A stretch of 64,000 bases of DNA from Pseudoalteromonas piratica (GCF_000788395.1 NZ_CP009889.1:1302001-1366000); one strand, 5' to 3'. Shown: positions 42,220 through 51,513, numbered from the stretch's first letter. The notes: generated by a model not told the origin, from the letters alone. Numbers and translations are program-made.

Positions 42220-42685
42220 AATCTGTCTAAAGTGAAAAAATTTCCGTGATAATATCACAAAATAAAACTTTAGTTATATATTATTACGTTAAGGAATATA
42301 AAGTCAGACTGAAACCTAATATTTACTTTAAAGTAATGGGCATTGCTAAACCGTTTATGTGTATCTTTACACCTCCCTAGCAATGCGCTAAACGGTGTTT
42401 GCGAGTAGGTAATAGTAATTTGTTGCCACTAAATGGTGCTATTGCATAGTAGTCTCAATGATTTAAAACATATTTCTTTAATGACCTTCGAAGAGATATG
42501 CAGGTTGGCGGTTAATTTACGGCATAAAAGCGTTGCCATTTTGTGAGCAACGTAGAAAGTGACAAGGTGGATCTTTGACTGTGCGAAACATTGTTGCCTT
42601 TTTAACATTAATCGCGTTTGCCCCATGTTAAAACAGCAAACCAAACTATACTCATAACCAGTAAATCGAGTGTGTGTTTTGTATT
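42220..42685. other. Gene-free region with interleaved inverted repeats
   Basis: 466 bp, AT-rich; no convincing coding frame on either strand. At 42340-42396 two inverted pairs are interleaved: GCATTGCTA (42340-42348) with TAGCAATGC (42378-42386), and ACCGTTTA (42350-42357) with TAAACGGT (42389-42396). In RNA this order could make an H-type pseudoknot. The rest shows no repeats or recognisable sites. It may be an untranslated leader of the DsbB-like gene, a relic, or a small structured RNA. Confidence 0.45.
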
Positions 42686-43498
42686 ATGCGATATATTATT
42701 TGTTGTTTTTTTCTTTTATCAAGTGCACTCAACGCCAGTCCACTGCCTGTGAAGATTGTGTCAGATGTTTTGCAACCTGAAGAAGCAGACGAACTGGATA
42801 TGGGGTTTCGTATACTACTCGACCTGACAAATCAGCTCGAAAGCAAAGGGCACATTTCTGCGGAATTAATCCCGGCAAGCCGACTTAGAGAATGGCGAGA
42901 GCTTACTAGCCAACCAGATGTTTGCTTATACAACAAAGTTAAAACACCTGAGCGAGAACGCTTTGCTGAATTTACTGCCAAGCCAATTGTCGCTTTTCCA
43001 CCTAACAGATTCGTTGTTCATAAAACCACCGCGTTGCCAAATAGCGTTTCATTAGCGCAAATATTAAAAGAAAACTCATTACGCATCGGCGCCGTAAGCG
43101 GGCGCGCATATGGCAAACATATCGATGCGCTTTTTAAAGCCCACAACAAACAACTTATGTGGATATCTGGTAAAGATGCAGCAAAACGATTACGTCTTAT
43201 GTTTGCAAAAGAAAAATTTGATGCGGTTATTGAGTACAATGCGACCTTTATTAGTGAACCAGAAATCGATTTAAACAAGCTGAGTTTTCATAAACTAGAT
43301 GAAGGTGGTCATGTCGTATTTGGCTATATTGCATGTGCAAACTCTGAGCTTGGCAAAGCCGTTATTAGAATGTACAACGAATTACTTAGACAGCCGAATA
43401 ATCAAAAAATGATAGCAGAATCGCATTACGTGGAATTTTTTGGTCAAGAAGCATATTTTGTACAAGAAGCCATAACACAAAAATTAAAAGAACCTTAA
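42686..43498 (+). CDS. Orphan periplasmic substrate-binding protein
   Basis: This 270-aa protein has a signal peptide (MRYIICCFFLLSSALNAS). The body is a type 3 periplasmic binding fold: ISAELIPASRLREWRELTSQPDVCLYNKVKTPER, SLRIGAVSGRAYGKHIDALF, KEKFDAVIEYNATFI, FGYIACANSELGKAVIRMYNELLRQ. Homologues of this layout include proteins that sense or bind amino acids. ATG 42686 suits the signal; GTG 42674 is the alternative. No transporter subunits are adjacent. It is convergent with the haem cluster. Confidence 0.72.
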   Translation: MRYIICCFFLLSSALNASPLPVKIVSDVLQPEEADELDMGFRILLDLTNQLESKGHISAELIPASRLREWRELTSQPDVCLYNKVKTPERERFAEFTAKPIVAFPPNRFVVHKTTALPNSVSLAQILKENSLRIGAVSGRAYGKHIDALFKAHNKQLMWISGKDAAKRLRLMFAKEKFDAVIEYNATFISEPEIDLNKLSFHKLDEGGHVVFGYIACANSELGKAVIRMYNELLRQPNNQKMIAESHYVEFFGQEAYFVQEAITQKLKEP

Positions 43499-43546
43499 TC
43501 GGAGGAATTATTGCTTTCTCAATGCAGTTAGTTGATGAGATAGGTT

Positions 43547-43581
43547 AGCTTGAAGCCAGCTTTCAAAGCTAGCTTCAAGCT
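43547..43581. terminator. Long near-perfect hairpin between convergent genes
   Basis: AGCTTGAAGC-c-AGCTTT pairs with AAAGCT-a-GCTTCAAGCT, 16 base pairs with one mismatch and a minimal loop. It lies between the stop of the binding protein (43498) and the stop of hmuS (43619). No T-run follows. It most likely marks 3' ends of both convergent transcripts. Confidence 0.5.
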
Positions 43582-43618
43582 ATTCAAACATACATTCTTA
43601 GTTAAACGTTAAATAAAG

Positions 43619-44674
43619 TTAACTAATCATTGCGAGTTTTTCTTCGGTCAAATTCTGACAAATAGATTGCCATTCTTTCGTTTGCTTTTTACCTTCAGTT
43701 CTTCGGCCAAACAATGTCAATACAGTGTCACCTTGCGCATCGAAAAACTCAATTGATGTCACCACTGTTTCGCCATTGTCCGTTGGTTTTCTAACTACAA
43801 ACGCACGATTAAATTGTTCGGCTTTTGCATGTAAATTAAACATTGGGTCAAGTACATTAAACCATTCCCCAACCTGCTTTAAGGTATTCACTGGACCTGA
43901 GTATATTTGCACTGCCCCCTGATTTCCTACAAATACCATGATTTCCTGCGCTTGCGCTTTCACTGTTTCAAGCACCTCAGGTAATACATTATGAGGGATC
44001 TCATAACTCCATGGCGAACCAACTAATTCAAGTGCCTGAACACGCCCTAAGTTAAATGTATCAAGTAATTTAGGGAACAAGTGAACATCTTCAAGCTTTG
44101 CCCATGCTTCTCTAAACTCAGTAAGTTCTTTTTCACTCGGTGTATGCTCATTCTTTGCAGTCTGAATTTCTGATGTCACTGCAAGCTGATATGCAGGCAC
44201 TTCAAAGCGCGCTTTTATATTTGCAAATTCAGTAAGGTCTGATTGTGGTGTAGTAAACACTTTATGTACTGCTTTTCCTTCTTTATCAAAAAATTGCACA
44301 CTTGAATGGCGCTCAGACTCAACTAAAAATACACTCTGCCATTTATGTAAAAACAGCCTCAAATCAATACCGCCTGGATTAATAGCCACCCCCATCAAGG
44401 AATCATTACGCTCTGAAATATAGAGTTTTTCATACACCCCCTTAATTTCATTAACAACATCATTATTACGCGTTAACGCCATAACTCGGCCAAGCTTTTT
44501 AAATGATTTCAATATCTCTGGGATCTTGGTTGGATCCAAACACGTTACATTTACCCCAACCAGAGCATTAAGCAGTTCAGCTTCACTCACACCTAATTTT
44601 TCTGCAGCGTCAACAGCTCTTAGTCGCGGCTCTTCAGTTTGCAGTTTTTGATAGTTTTCAAGCAATGTATTCAT
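43619..44674 (-). CDS. hmuS: HmuS/HemS-family haem-handling (haem-degrading) protein
   Basis: This 351-aa cytosolic protein is two tandem homologous halves, as in HemS/ChuS/HmuS. The N-half has GRVMALTRNNDVVNEIKGVYEKLYI and GVAINPGGIDLRLFLHKWQSVFLVES, with RHSSVQFFDKEGKAVHKVF. The C-half repeats the pattern: GRVQALELVGSPWSYEI, VGNQGAVQIYSGPVNTLKQVGEW, NVLDPMFNLHAKAEQFNRAFVVRKPTDNG. It binds and degrades or stores haem brought in by HmuTUV. It starts 10 bp after the receptor stop with AGGAG as ribosome site, so it is in the same operon. Confidence 0.92.
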   Translation of the reverse strand: MNTLLENYQKLQTEEPRLRAVDAAEKLGVSEAELLNALVGVNVTCLDPTKIPEILKSFKKLGRVMALTRNNDVVNEIKGVYEKLYISERNDSLMGVAINPGGIDLRLFLHKWQSVFLVESERHSSVQFFDKEGKAVHKVFTTPQSDLTEFANIKARFEVPAYQLAVTSEIQTAKNEHTPSEKELTEFREAWAKLEDVHLFPKLLDTFNLGRVQALELVGSPWSYEIPHNVLPEVLETVKAQAQEIMVFVGNQGAVQIYSGPVNTLKQVGEWFNVLDPMFNLHAKAEQFNRAFVVRKPTDNGETVVTSIEFFDAQGDTVLTLFGRRTEGKKQTKEWQSICQNLTEEKLAMIS

Positions 44675-44684
44675 CTGATTTCTC

Positions 44685-46787
44685 CTAGAATCGCCAGCTA
44701 ACTTGCGTTTTAATATTACGCCCTAAACCATAATCTCCGATGCCGCCACCAGTACCTGCCATCAGCTTGTACTCTTTGTTAAACACGTTATCGACAGCAA
44801 CTCGCAAGTTCACTTTTTCTGAGAGTGACCAATTTGCATATAAGTCTACTAATGCATAGCTATCTTGTGTTTGCTTGGTATACGTTCGTGTTGTACGGTC
44901 GTACACTTGAACATCGCGCGCAGCATTTTGGGTTATTTGAGTACCAATACGAAGCGCGTTATCAAGTACAAATACACCCGCATTTAAGGCCAGTTTATCC
45001 GCAGGTAAATACCATAGCGGTTCACCTAAATGATCTTCGCCATCAATATTGCTGTAGGCTAAATTGGTGTATAGCATGGTGGTTGCAAAGTTAAGTTCAA
45101 ACTCGATACCATCGCGGTCATTGCTAGCACGGTTGGCGTATCTTGGTGCCGGCAACGGATTTGCTGCTTCACTTGTCACGGACGTAATTTCATCATCCAC
45201 ATTGATATCAAAATAGATAAAGCGTGCAGTAAGTGAATCGTTGTCGGTAATCAGGTTTTTCGCATCAAAGGTCACACCTACTTCAGTGTTATCACTGTAT
45301 TCAAGACCTAAATCTAATGCTGGTTGACGTCCACCATATTGATCGTATAACTCATCCAGTAATGGTGCACGAAAACCTGATTGGCGGTTGGCAAACACTG
45401 CAAAGTTTGAATTTACCCGATAATTCAAACTGATGGCAGGCGCCCAATCACTGTGCGATACCTCTGTTTTTAGGGTGTCAAACTGCTGTGCAAATTGGGC
45501 TGTCGGGGAACTCTTGTAATGTTCATATCGAACACCCGCAATAATGGTCAAATCAGCTAGCTTAAATTCATCTTGCAGATACACGCCTGTGCGCTTTTGT
45601 GAGCCACCTGGGTGCGATGTCATTTCTGACTTACGCGGTGTGTCACCGTACTTCACACAACGATATGTTTCATAATCTACCTGCTCGCAAGGTAATGCTG
45701 TTTTTTCCCCAACACGTTCTTGGTCTGTGTATTGCAAACCGTAGGTTAAGGTGTGTCCGCTCAAGCGTGAATTATTCATTACATCTAAAGTAGTGATGTT
45801 GTATTCGTAATTGGACTCTATGCCAACAAAATCAGCTAGCATGCCTTCACCGTCAGATTCAGTTACTTGACTGTTTGAAAAACCTAGCTTCATGGTTAAA
45901 TCTATCAGCGCATTGTTTTCAGGCACAAATTCATAACTCACGTTTGCACTGGTCTGATCAACATCGCGATAAAGGGTACCCCAAGCACCCGGATCTGTTG
46001 TATTGAATTCAGTGCGTTGGCCATCTGAAGTTTGCGAAAAACTCGCGCCAATGACGGATTCTTCAGATAAGAAATATTCGCCCTTGAATAACAAAGATGT
46101 ATTTTTAAGCGCTGAATTATCTAATGTTTCATCATTTGAAAGTTCAAAATCATCGCCATCCCGCTTGATCACTGCAGCAAGTAAATCGAGTGACTCGGTT
46201 GGCCTTGCAAACGCATACACACTGCCATTTTTTTGTTCGTTATTAGAGTCGTAACCCAATTTAACAATGGCACCAGCTGTTTCATCTTCAGTTAAAAAAT
46301 CGGCCGCATCTTTAAGCTCAAGTTGCACCACGCCACCTAACGCGCCACCGCCATGTAATACTGTGCTTGTACCGCGTTTAATACTAATCGTGCGATATAA
46401 ATCAGGGTCGGTAAATAAACTACCCATTCGGTATTTTTCGAAAGTTTGCACCATGCCATCCACGGTAACGAGTACATCTTCCGCATCACTGAAACCACGA
46501 ATATTAAACTTATGCCCTGCCGCACGAGGCCCGCCGCTGGCACTCACATTTGGGATCATATCAAGGGTATCAAAAAGGTTTCTGTCTAGTTTTTTCTCAA
46601 CATCTTCTGCTGAAATGACATTAACCGCTTGTGCAGATTGCAACACTGACTTTTCTGTTCGAGTGGCTGTTACGGTTACCGCATCAAGCGACGTTTCAAC
46701 TAAGTCGGTGTCTTTTTTAAGTGCATCTGCATATGACATGGTTGGCAATATTGCAGCAATAGAAAGACAGATAAGAGACAAACGCAT
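44685..46787 (-). CDS. hmuR: TonB-dependent haem/haemoglobin receptor
   Basis: This 700-aa outer-membrane barrel has a signal peptide (MRLSLICLSIAAILPTMSYA). The TonB box/plug opens DAVTVTATRTEKSVLQSAQAVNVISAEDVE. The plug core has RGFSDAEDVLVTVDGMVQTFEKYRMGS and IKRGTSTVLHGGGALGGVVQLELKDAADFL. The haem receptor signature FRAPLLDELYDQYGG corresponds to the FRAP block, about residue 475. The C-terminal strand ends KTQVSWRF, with a terminal Phe for BAM. ATG 46787 has GGAG 7 nt upstream. It is followed by hmuS; a Fur-like site lies at 46970-46984. Confidence 0.95.
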   Translation of the reverse strand: MRLSLICLSIAAILPTMSYADALKKDTDLVETSLDAVTVTATRTEKSVLQSAQAVNVISAEDVEKKLDRNLFDTLDMIPNVSASGGPRAAGHKFNIRGFSDAEDVLVTVDGMVQTFEKYRMGSLFTDPDLYRTISIKRGTSTVLHGGGALGGVVQLELKDAADFLTEDETAGAIVKLGYDSNNEQKNGSVYAFARPTESLDLLAAVIKRDGDDFELSNDETLDNSALKNTSLLFKGEYFLSEESVIGASFSQTSDGQRTEFNTTDPGAWGTLYRDVDQTSANVSYEFVPENNALIDLTMKLGFSNSQVTESDGEGMLADFVGIESNYEYNITTLDVMNNSRLSGHTLTYGLQYTDQERVGEKTALPCEQVDYETYRCVKYGDTPRKSEMTSHPGGSQKRTGVYLQDEFKLADLTIIAGVRYEHYKSSPTAQFAQQFDTLKTEVSHSDWAPAISLNYRVNSNFAVFANRQSGFRAPLLDELYDQYGGRQPALDLGLEYSDNTEVGVTFDAKNLITDNDSLTARFIYFDINVDDEITSVTSEAANPLPAPRYANRASNDRDGIEFELNFATTMLYTNLAYSNIDGEDHLGEPLWYLPADKLALNAGVFVLDNALRIGTQITQNAARDVQVYDRTTRTYTKQTQDSYALVDLYANWSLSEKVNLRVAVDNVFNKEYKLMAGTGGGIGDYGLGRNIKTQVSWRF

Positions 46788-46969
46788 GAGTTACTCCAGA
46801 GTATATTTTTTCTTCAGCTGTATACTTATAAATCCCTTTAAAATTCAATACAGGCTTTGCTAATCGCATCGTTGTTGTAAGTGCAAAATCCTTGCTACTG
46901 AAAGCAAAACACAATTTAAATATGCTTTAACTTCTGTACGGATGAGGACTATAACACATCAAATATAAA

Positions 46970-46984
46970 TGATAACTATTTTTA
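46970..46984 (-). promoter_or_regulatory. Fur-box-like site upstream of the haem receptor
   Basis: TGATAAC-T-ATTTTTA matches the Fur 7-1-7 consensus TGATAAT-n-ATTATCA at 11 of 14 positions. It overlaps the exbD stop codon. Just downstream on the minus strand a TTATCA/TATAGT pair with 16-bp spacing could be the receptor promoter, partly covered by this site, giving a long leader of about 150 nt before hmuR. Confidence 0.6.
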
Positions 46985-47389
46985 TTTGCGTTCAGTTAAA
47001 ATATTTGCAATCGTAATGTTTTGCTTACTTAACGCAGCAAGGGTTTGTACTAAATATTCACTGGGAACCTGTTTATCCACCGCAATAAAAGTGGGTGCAG
47101 AATTAAGGTCATGCTCGAGCGCAGCTATAACATGCTCTAGTGTGCTAAATGGTTGATCGTTCAAAGCAAACTTCACTTTATTTTGCTCGTAAATTAGGCT
47201 TATCACTTTTGGCTGCTGTTCAATCACTGGAGCATTATTATCACCAACCGTAGGTAAGCTGACCTCCATCACATTCACTTTTACAGCAACACTTAGCAAT
47301 AAAAACACCAGTACGATAAACAACACATCCAATAACGCGGTAAGATCAGCCGCCATACTTTGTGTTTTCACTTTAGGTAACTCAAGCAT
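46982..47389 (-). CDS. exbD: ExbD-family proton-channel subunit
   Basis: This 135-aa protein has one N-terminal membrane helix with the essential Asp environment DLTALLDVLFIVLVFLLL and a periplasmic domain ending NITIANILTERK. It works with ExbB to drive TonB with proton-motive force. The ATG at 47389 overlaps the exbB stop (ATGCTTGA) by 8 bp and has AAGGG 8-9 nt upstream; longer readings to 47407 or 47500 are less likely. This is classical translational coupling. Confidence 0.92.
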   Translation of the reverse strand: MLELPKVKTQSMAADLTALLDVLFIVLVFLLLSVAVKVNVMEVSLPTVGDNNAPVIEQQPKVISLIYEQNKVKFALNDQPFSTLEHVIAALEHDLNSAPTFIAVDKQVPSEYLVQTLAALSKQNITIANILTERK

Positions 47390-47891
47390 TGGCAGAGCCC
47401 TTTTCATGCCATGTGCGGTTAATGAAAATGATGAGTTCGCCTTGCATTCTTTCGACGACTGCTTGCGCAAGTCCGTAGAGCAATAAACACGGCATCGCAA
47501 TGGCTAATCCAGCCATGGTTGAATACATTGCCTCCCATAAGCCATCAGCCAGTAGAGCCGGTGTAACCGCTTGATCACTTTGTGCAATACTTTGAAACAT
47601 CACCACTAAGCCCCACACAGTGCCAAAGAGCCCCATTAATGGACTTAACGTGCCAACTAAACTTAAAAAGGCTAAGCGTGTTCGCCACGCCATCACTTTT
47701 TGTTGCAACGATATTTGCGCAAGCTCAAGTAATGAAAAGTGGTAATCTCGCTTATTTGTTAAAATTGCGCGTACTTCAAACCAGGCAAAGGTTAATACCA
47801 CCGCACGCTCTAAAATGACTGCCGTAGCAAAAATTGAAATAACAATAAATGGCCAAAGCATTGGGCCTAGCTGCTCTAAATAGGTAAACAT
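47382..47891 (-). CDS. exbB: ExbB/MotA/TolQ-type proton-channel subunit
   Basis: This 169-aa protein has three membrane helices: N-terminal LGPMLWPFIVISIFATAVILERAVVL, and the two conserved helices RLAFLSLVGTLSPLMGLFGTVWGLVVMFQSI and ALLADGLWEAMYSTMAGLAIAMPCLLLYGLAQ. The TPxxGLxGTVxG motif is the ExbB/TolQ signature. ATG 47891 has GAGGAA upstream. It forms the energising complex with ExbD and TonB encoded on either side (15-bp gap to tonB). Confidence 0.95.
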   Translation of the reverse strand: MFTYLEQLGPMLWPFIVISIFATAVILERAVVLTFAWFEVRAILTNKRDYHFSLLELAQISLQQKVMAWRTRLAFLSLVGTLSPLMGLFGTVWGLVVMFQSIAQSDQAVTPALLADGLWEAMYSTMAGLAIAMPCLLLYGLAQAVVERMQGELIIFINRTWHEKGSANA

Positions 47892-47906
47892 TGTTTCCTC
47901 GATAAA

Positions 47907-48641
47907 TTAAGAAAGTTTGAATTCGATGGGTACGGTAAACCTTGCTCTAACGGCCTGTTTGCCTTGTTTAAAAGGATGAAATTGCCATTGTTTTACATTG
48001 TTTATTGCCGCGTTATCTAAACTTTTGTAACCGCTGCTTTTGACCACTGACAATTTTACGATGTTGCCTTTTTTATCGAGCTCTATCGCTAACACACTGA
48101 CACCTTGGAGTCCTCGCCGCTTTGCTTTTAATGGGTATTTGAGTTGCGGTCTTGGGCTTTTAAATAGCGCGGGTTTGTCTAACTCAACAATCGCATCCAC
48201 TTGATTATCAAGTTGCGATTTGTGCTTGGCACTTGCGAGCTGCTGTGTTTGCAACTGTTTGGCCGGTGAGATTTTGTTAGGAGCAATCTTTTGTGGTTTA
48301 TTTACCTTCTGCTTCACAGTATTGGTCGGGGGCGTATCAAGCGGCTTAATCAGTGCTTTAGCTCTGGTGGTGTCAAGTATCTCTGGCTTGCTGACAGCAT
48401 TTGGTGTCTTCGCAATCCGCAAAGATTTACCGTTAAAGTCAGTTTTAAAACTATTTTTCTTTACGGTTTTTACGGGTGATTCAACTACAGGTTGAGTTAA
48501 TGACAGTTGCATCACTTTTACTTTACGATCTGATACTTGTGCCTTTACGCCTGACACTGAAACCAAAGGTTGTTCTGGGTTTACAAGCCATGCTGCAAGA
48601 TGCAAAAGCGCCGAAAATATCACACAAGCAAGAAACTTCAT
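47907..48641 (-). CDS. tonB: TonB energy transducer
   Basis: This 244-aa protein has an N-terminal anchor helix (LACVIFSALLHLAAWLV, with the SxxxHLxxxW pattern that engages ExbB). A Lys/Pro-rich periplasmic spacer (about 60-155) follows, unusually low in Pro-Glu/Pro-Lys repeats. The TonB_C domain is from about 165 (PQLKYPLKAKRRGLQGVSVLAIELDKKGNIVKLSVVKSSGYKSLDNAAINNVKQWQFHPFKQG). It gives energy to the haem receptor next door, and possibly to others. It is the first gene of the minus-strand haem operon, with a Fur-like site in front. Confidence 0.93.
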   Translation of the reverse strand: MKFLACVIFSALLHLAAWLVNPEQPLVSVSGVKAQVSDRKVKVMQLSLTQPVVESPVKTVKKNSFKTDFNGKSLRIAKTPNAVSKPEILDTTRAKALIKPLDTPPTNTVKQKVNKPQKIAPNKISPAKQLQTQQLASAKHKSQLDNQVDAIVELDKPALFKSPRPQLKYPLKAKRRGLQGVSVLAIELDKKGNIVKLSVVKSSGYKSLDNAAINNVKQWQFHPFKQGKQAVRARFTVPIEFKLS

Positions 48642-48655
48642 TTGATTAATCTAAA

Positions 48656-48678
48656 TACTAACTGTTATCATTTGCATT
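48656..48678. promoter_or_regulatory. Fur-like site between tonB and hmuT
   Basis: GTTATCA at 48664-48670 matches a Fur half-site at 6 of 7, and AATGATAAC is seen on the other strand; the second half is poor (4/7). It is centred in the 62-bp region between divergent starts, so one bound Fur could control both operons. Confidence 0.5.
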
Positions 48679-48703
48679 AGATATTACTGTTTTTGGAATT
48701 ACA

Positions 48704-49621
48704 ATGAAAGTATCTATACAACGATTTTTAAAACTGAACATCTGGTTACTACTGTTAGTGCCACTCTTAGGTAAGGCAGCACAAGACATTGAGCGAATAG
48801 TTGTTTCTGGTGGTTCTATCACCGAAATCATATACGCATTTAATGAACAGCAACGTATTGTCGGGGTTGATAGCACCAGTGTTTTCCCAAGCGATGCAAC
48901 AAACAAACCTCAGGTAGGTTATGTTCGTCGTATTAATGTTGAGGGCATTTTGTCGCTCAACCCTGAGTTGTTACTCGGCGAAGCCGACACCGGCCCTGAA
49001 AAAGTGCTCAAACAGCTGCAAAACACAGGATTAAAAACCCATATTTTTTCTGAAAATGACAATTTAGCTGGTGTAGAAAATAAAATTAAAAAAGTTGCCC
49101 AGTTACTCAATGTTGAAGAAAAAGGAAAGCAACTTGTTAATCATATTGCTAAAGATCGAAATGCCTTAACGCACCTATTATCGCAAGTAACTAGCACACC
49201 TAACGTGTTATTTGTTTTAAACTTGCGTAGTGGACAGCCGATTGTTTCAGGTGCGGGTACTTCTGCTCATGAAATTATCACAGCTGCTGGCGCGACTAAT
49301 ATTGCTGCTACACATTTCAATGGGTGGAAGCCACTTTCAACCGAAGCGGCAATGGCGATGAACCCAGATTTTATTATTGCCATGGGCAGACATGGACAAG
49401 ATAAAGTAGCTGATCTGGCAAGCATTCCCCATTTTAAATTCTCAAACGCGGTTAAAAAGAATCAGGTGCTTATTTTCGATGGTTCTTATTTGTTGGGCAT
49501 GGGACCACGAACACCGCAAGCAGTTGCAGAGCTCGCATCAAAACTGCACCCCAATGCAAAACTCCCTAATGACTACCAATTTAGCGCCTTACAAAGTGCA
49601 ACAAAAGTTGAGTCGTTATAA
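48704..49621 (+). CDS. hmuT: Haem ABC transporter substrate-binding protein
   Basis: This 305-aa periplasmic protein has a signal segment (LNIWLLLLVPLLGKAAQ). The type III binding fold shows IERIVVSGGSITEIIYAFNEQQRIVGVDSTSVFPSDATNKPQVGYVRRINVEGILSLNPELLLG, the canonical HmuT/BtuF opening (helix-backbone, no flexible hinge). VSGAGTSAHEIITAAGATNIAA and WKPLSTEAAMAMNPDFII follow. It carries haem to HmuUV. ATG 48704 begins immediately behind the Fur-like region. It is the first of three genes. Confidence 0.92.
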   Translation: MKVSIQRFLKLNIWLLLLVPLLGKAAQDIERIVVSGGSITEIIYAFNEQQRIVGVDSTSVFPSDATNKPQVGYVRRINVEGILSLNPELLLGEADTGPEKVLKQLQNTGLKTHIFSENDNLAGVENKIKKVAQLLNVEEKGKQLVNHIAKDRNALTHLLSQVTSTPNVLFVLNLRSGQPIVSGAGTSAHEIITAAGATNIAATHFNGWKPLSTEAAMAMNPDFIIAMGRHGQDKVADLASIPHFKFSNAVKKNQVLIFDGSYLLGMGPRTPQAVAELASKLHPNAKLPNDYQFSALQSATKVESL

Positions 49622-50677
49622 ATGCTGGTGCTTAATCAGTCGCTTATCCCTGAACAAACTGCGCGCAAGCTTTTAATTAGCCTCCTTGTTGTGTGCTCGG
49701 TATCCGTTGCTGTTATTGCGCTCGCGCTTGGTGGCGTAGACATTAAGTTAACGCGTCTATTTAGAATTTTGTTTAACCCTGAAGTAACGAGTTTGGAGCA
49801 CGCTGTAATTTGGCAAATTCGATTACCGCGCTTGGTATTAGCCATGTTTGTCGGGGCTGGTTTGGCAGCATGTGGCGCTGCAATGCAAGCAATATTTAGA
49901 AATCCACTTGCCGACCCTGGCTTAATTGGCATTTCAAGCGGCGCTGCACTGGGTGCCATTGCGACTATTGTACTTGGTTCAACACTGCTCAGTGGTTTTG
50001 TTGAAAACTATGGTATTTATGCCGTGCCAATGGGTGCATTTATTGGTTGCCTTGCTATATGTGCGATTATTTATCGTCTATCAAGTAATGGTAACCGTTT
50101 TACTATCGTAAGCCTGTTACTTGCAGGCATTGCAGTAAATGCCATAGTTGGCGCAGTGATCGGTATTTTGACAATGATCAGCTCCGATGAACAACTACGG
50201 GATCTGACATTTTGGAGTATGGGTTCGCTTGCTGGTAATAGCTTTAAGATGATCGTTCCTGCTTTATGTTTAATTGTGCTGTGTTGTATTGGTATTGCTA
50301 GATTAGCACAACCATTAAATCTCTATTTACTCGGAGAACAACAAGCTAAACATTTAGGAATAAATGTTATCTCTCTGAAAAAAAAGGTTTTTGTATATAC
50401 CGCACTGTGTACAGGCGCTGCCGTGGCAATTACTGGCATTATTGGCTTTGTTGGCTTTATTGTACCGCATATTGTGCGCTTGCTATTAGGCCCTGATCAT
50501 CGCTATTTATTGCCTATTTCAATGTTAGGCGGTGCTATGCTACTGAGCCTCGCCGACATATTAGCGCGAACTCTAATACTGCCATCAGAGTTACCAATAG
50601 GCCTAATTACCAGTGCCATTGGCGGCCCATTTTTTCTAATAATGCTATTTAAAACTTACCGCATTAAGGAGCTATGA
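49622..50677 (+). CDS. hmuU: Haem ABC transporter permease (FecCD family)
   Basis: This 351-aa protein has about ten membrane helices. Family blocks are IWQIRLPRLVLAMFVGAGLAACGAAMQAIFRNPLADPGLIGISSGAALGA, FWSMGSLAGNSF and TGIIGFVGFIVPHIVRLLLGPDHRYLLPISMLGGAMLLSLADILARTLILPSELPIGLITSAIGGPFFLIMLF. It forms the channel for haem. ATG 49622 follows directly after the hmuT TAA; ribosome binding sits in the hmuT 3' end. One base separates its stop from the hmuV start. Confidence 0.95.
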   Translation: MLVLNQSLIPEQTARKLLISLLVVCSVSVAVIALALGGVDIKLTRLFRILFNPEVTSLEHAVIWQIRLPRLVLAMFVGAGLAACGAAMQAIFRNPLADPGLIGISSGAALGAIATIVLGSTLLSGFVENYGIYAVPMGAFIGCLAICAIIYRLSSNGNRFTIVSLLLAGIAVNAIVGAVIGILTMISSDEQLRDLTFWSMGSLAGNSFKMIVPALCLIVLCCIGIARLAQPLNLYLLGEQQAKHLGINVISLKKKVFVYTALCTGAAVAITGIIGFVGFIVPHIVRLLLGPDHRYLLPISMLGGAMLLSLADILARTLILPSELPIGLITSAIGGPFFLIMLFKTYRIKEL

Positions 50678-50678
50678 G

Positions 50679-51470
50679 ATGCTAAAAGGCACAAACATTT
50701 CAATACAGGTAGGCAACAAAACCTTGCTAAGTAATGCAACTATTGAAGTGAAACAAAGCGAATTAGCCGTAGTGTTAGGGCCAAACGGCGCGGGTAAATC
50801 AACTCTGCTCAAAGCCTTATCTGGTGATATTGCTATTAATAAAGGGGCGGTAAGCTACCAAGGTAAGGCATTAGAAAACTACAGCAGCGATAACTTGGCA
50901 AAAATACGTGCTGTATTGACGCAAAATTATGACTGCGAGTTTCCCTTTAGTGTGCAAGAAATTGTCGATATGGCGCACTATGTCCATCAAGAGGATTACA
51001 GTAAATCAGAGCTTGCAGCGTTCTCACAACAGGCTATGGCAAAATTGCATGTTGAACATTTGGCAAAGCAAGCTTTTCCAAGACTCTCAGGCGGGGAAAA
51101 ACAGCGTGTGCAATTTGCACGTGTGTTGTGTCAATTATTGCCAATTTTAGCGCAGCAAAAACCCTGTTATTTGCTAATTGACGAACCAACAGCGAGCCTT
51201 GATCTCTATCATCAGTATCAAGTGATGCATTTGGCAAAAGAGGTAGCGAAGATGGGCGCAGGCGTTGTTGCAGTCGTGCACGATTTAGCGTTAGCAGCGA
51301 GTTTTGCTAACACCGCTTACTTACTCGAAAAAGGTAAAATTGTTGCTTGTGGTATTCCTAAAGATGTACTCAATGAATCCCAGTTAAAAAATACTTATGG
51401 TATTGCGGCGCATTTAGCTGCCAGCGACGGTTTTTTACCTAACTTACGCGTTGCCGCGCACTTTGGCTAA
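50679..51470 (+). CDS. hmuV: Haem ABC transporter ATP-binding protein
   Basis: This 263-aa ATPase has Walker A GPNGAGKST (about residues 35-43), Q-loop VLTQNYDCEFPF, signature LSGGEKQRVQFARVL (about 137-151), Walker B LLIDEPTASLD and the switch His in VVHDL. It powers HmuTUV. It starts 2 bases after the hmuU stop. The C-terminus ends with a cytosolic tail typical of HmuV. No T-run terminator follows; a TGGGGCA/TGCCCCA hairpin at about 51482-51508 may mark the end. Confidence 0.95.
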   Translation: MLKGTNISIQVGNKTLLSNATIEVKQSELAVVLGPNGAGKSTLLKALSGDIAINKGAVSYQGKALENYSSDNLAKIRAVLTQNYDCEFPFSVQEIVDMAHYVHQEDYSKSELAAFSQQAMAKLHVEHLAKQAFPRLSGGEKQRVQFARVLCQLLPILAQQKPCYLLIDEPTASLDLYHQYQVMHLAKEVAKMGAGVVAVVHDLALAASFANTAYLLEKGKIVACGIPKDVLNESQLKNTYGIAAHLAASDGFLPNLRVAAHFG

Positions 51471-51513
51471 GGTTTAGTTATGTGGGGCAAGTTTAAAACT
51501 CTGCCCCATTCAC

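Noticed and set aside
42429..42644. Minus-strand 71-codon frame in the gap before the binding-protein gene
   Set aside because: Random-looking composition with many Cys, Leu and Phe, no ribosome site and no recognisable start context.
46267..46863. 198-codon plus-strand frame across the haem receptor start
   Set aside because: Antisense shadow of the receptor plug; Ser/Thr/Pro-rich with no domain, and the minus-strand gene is certain.
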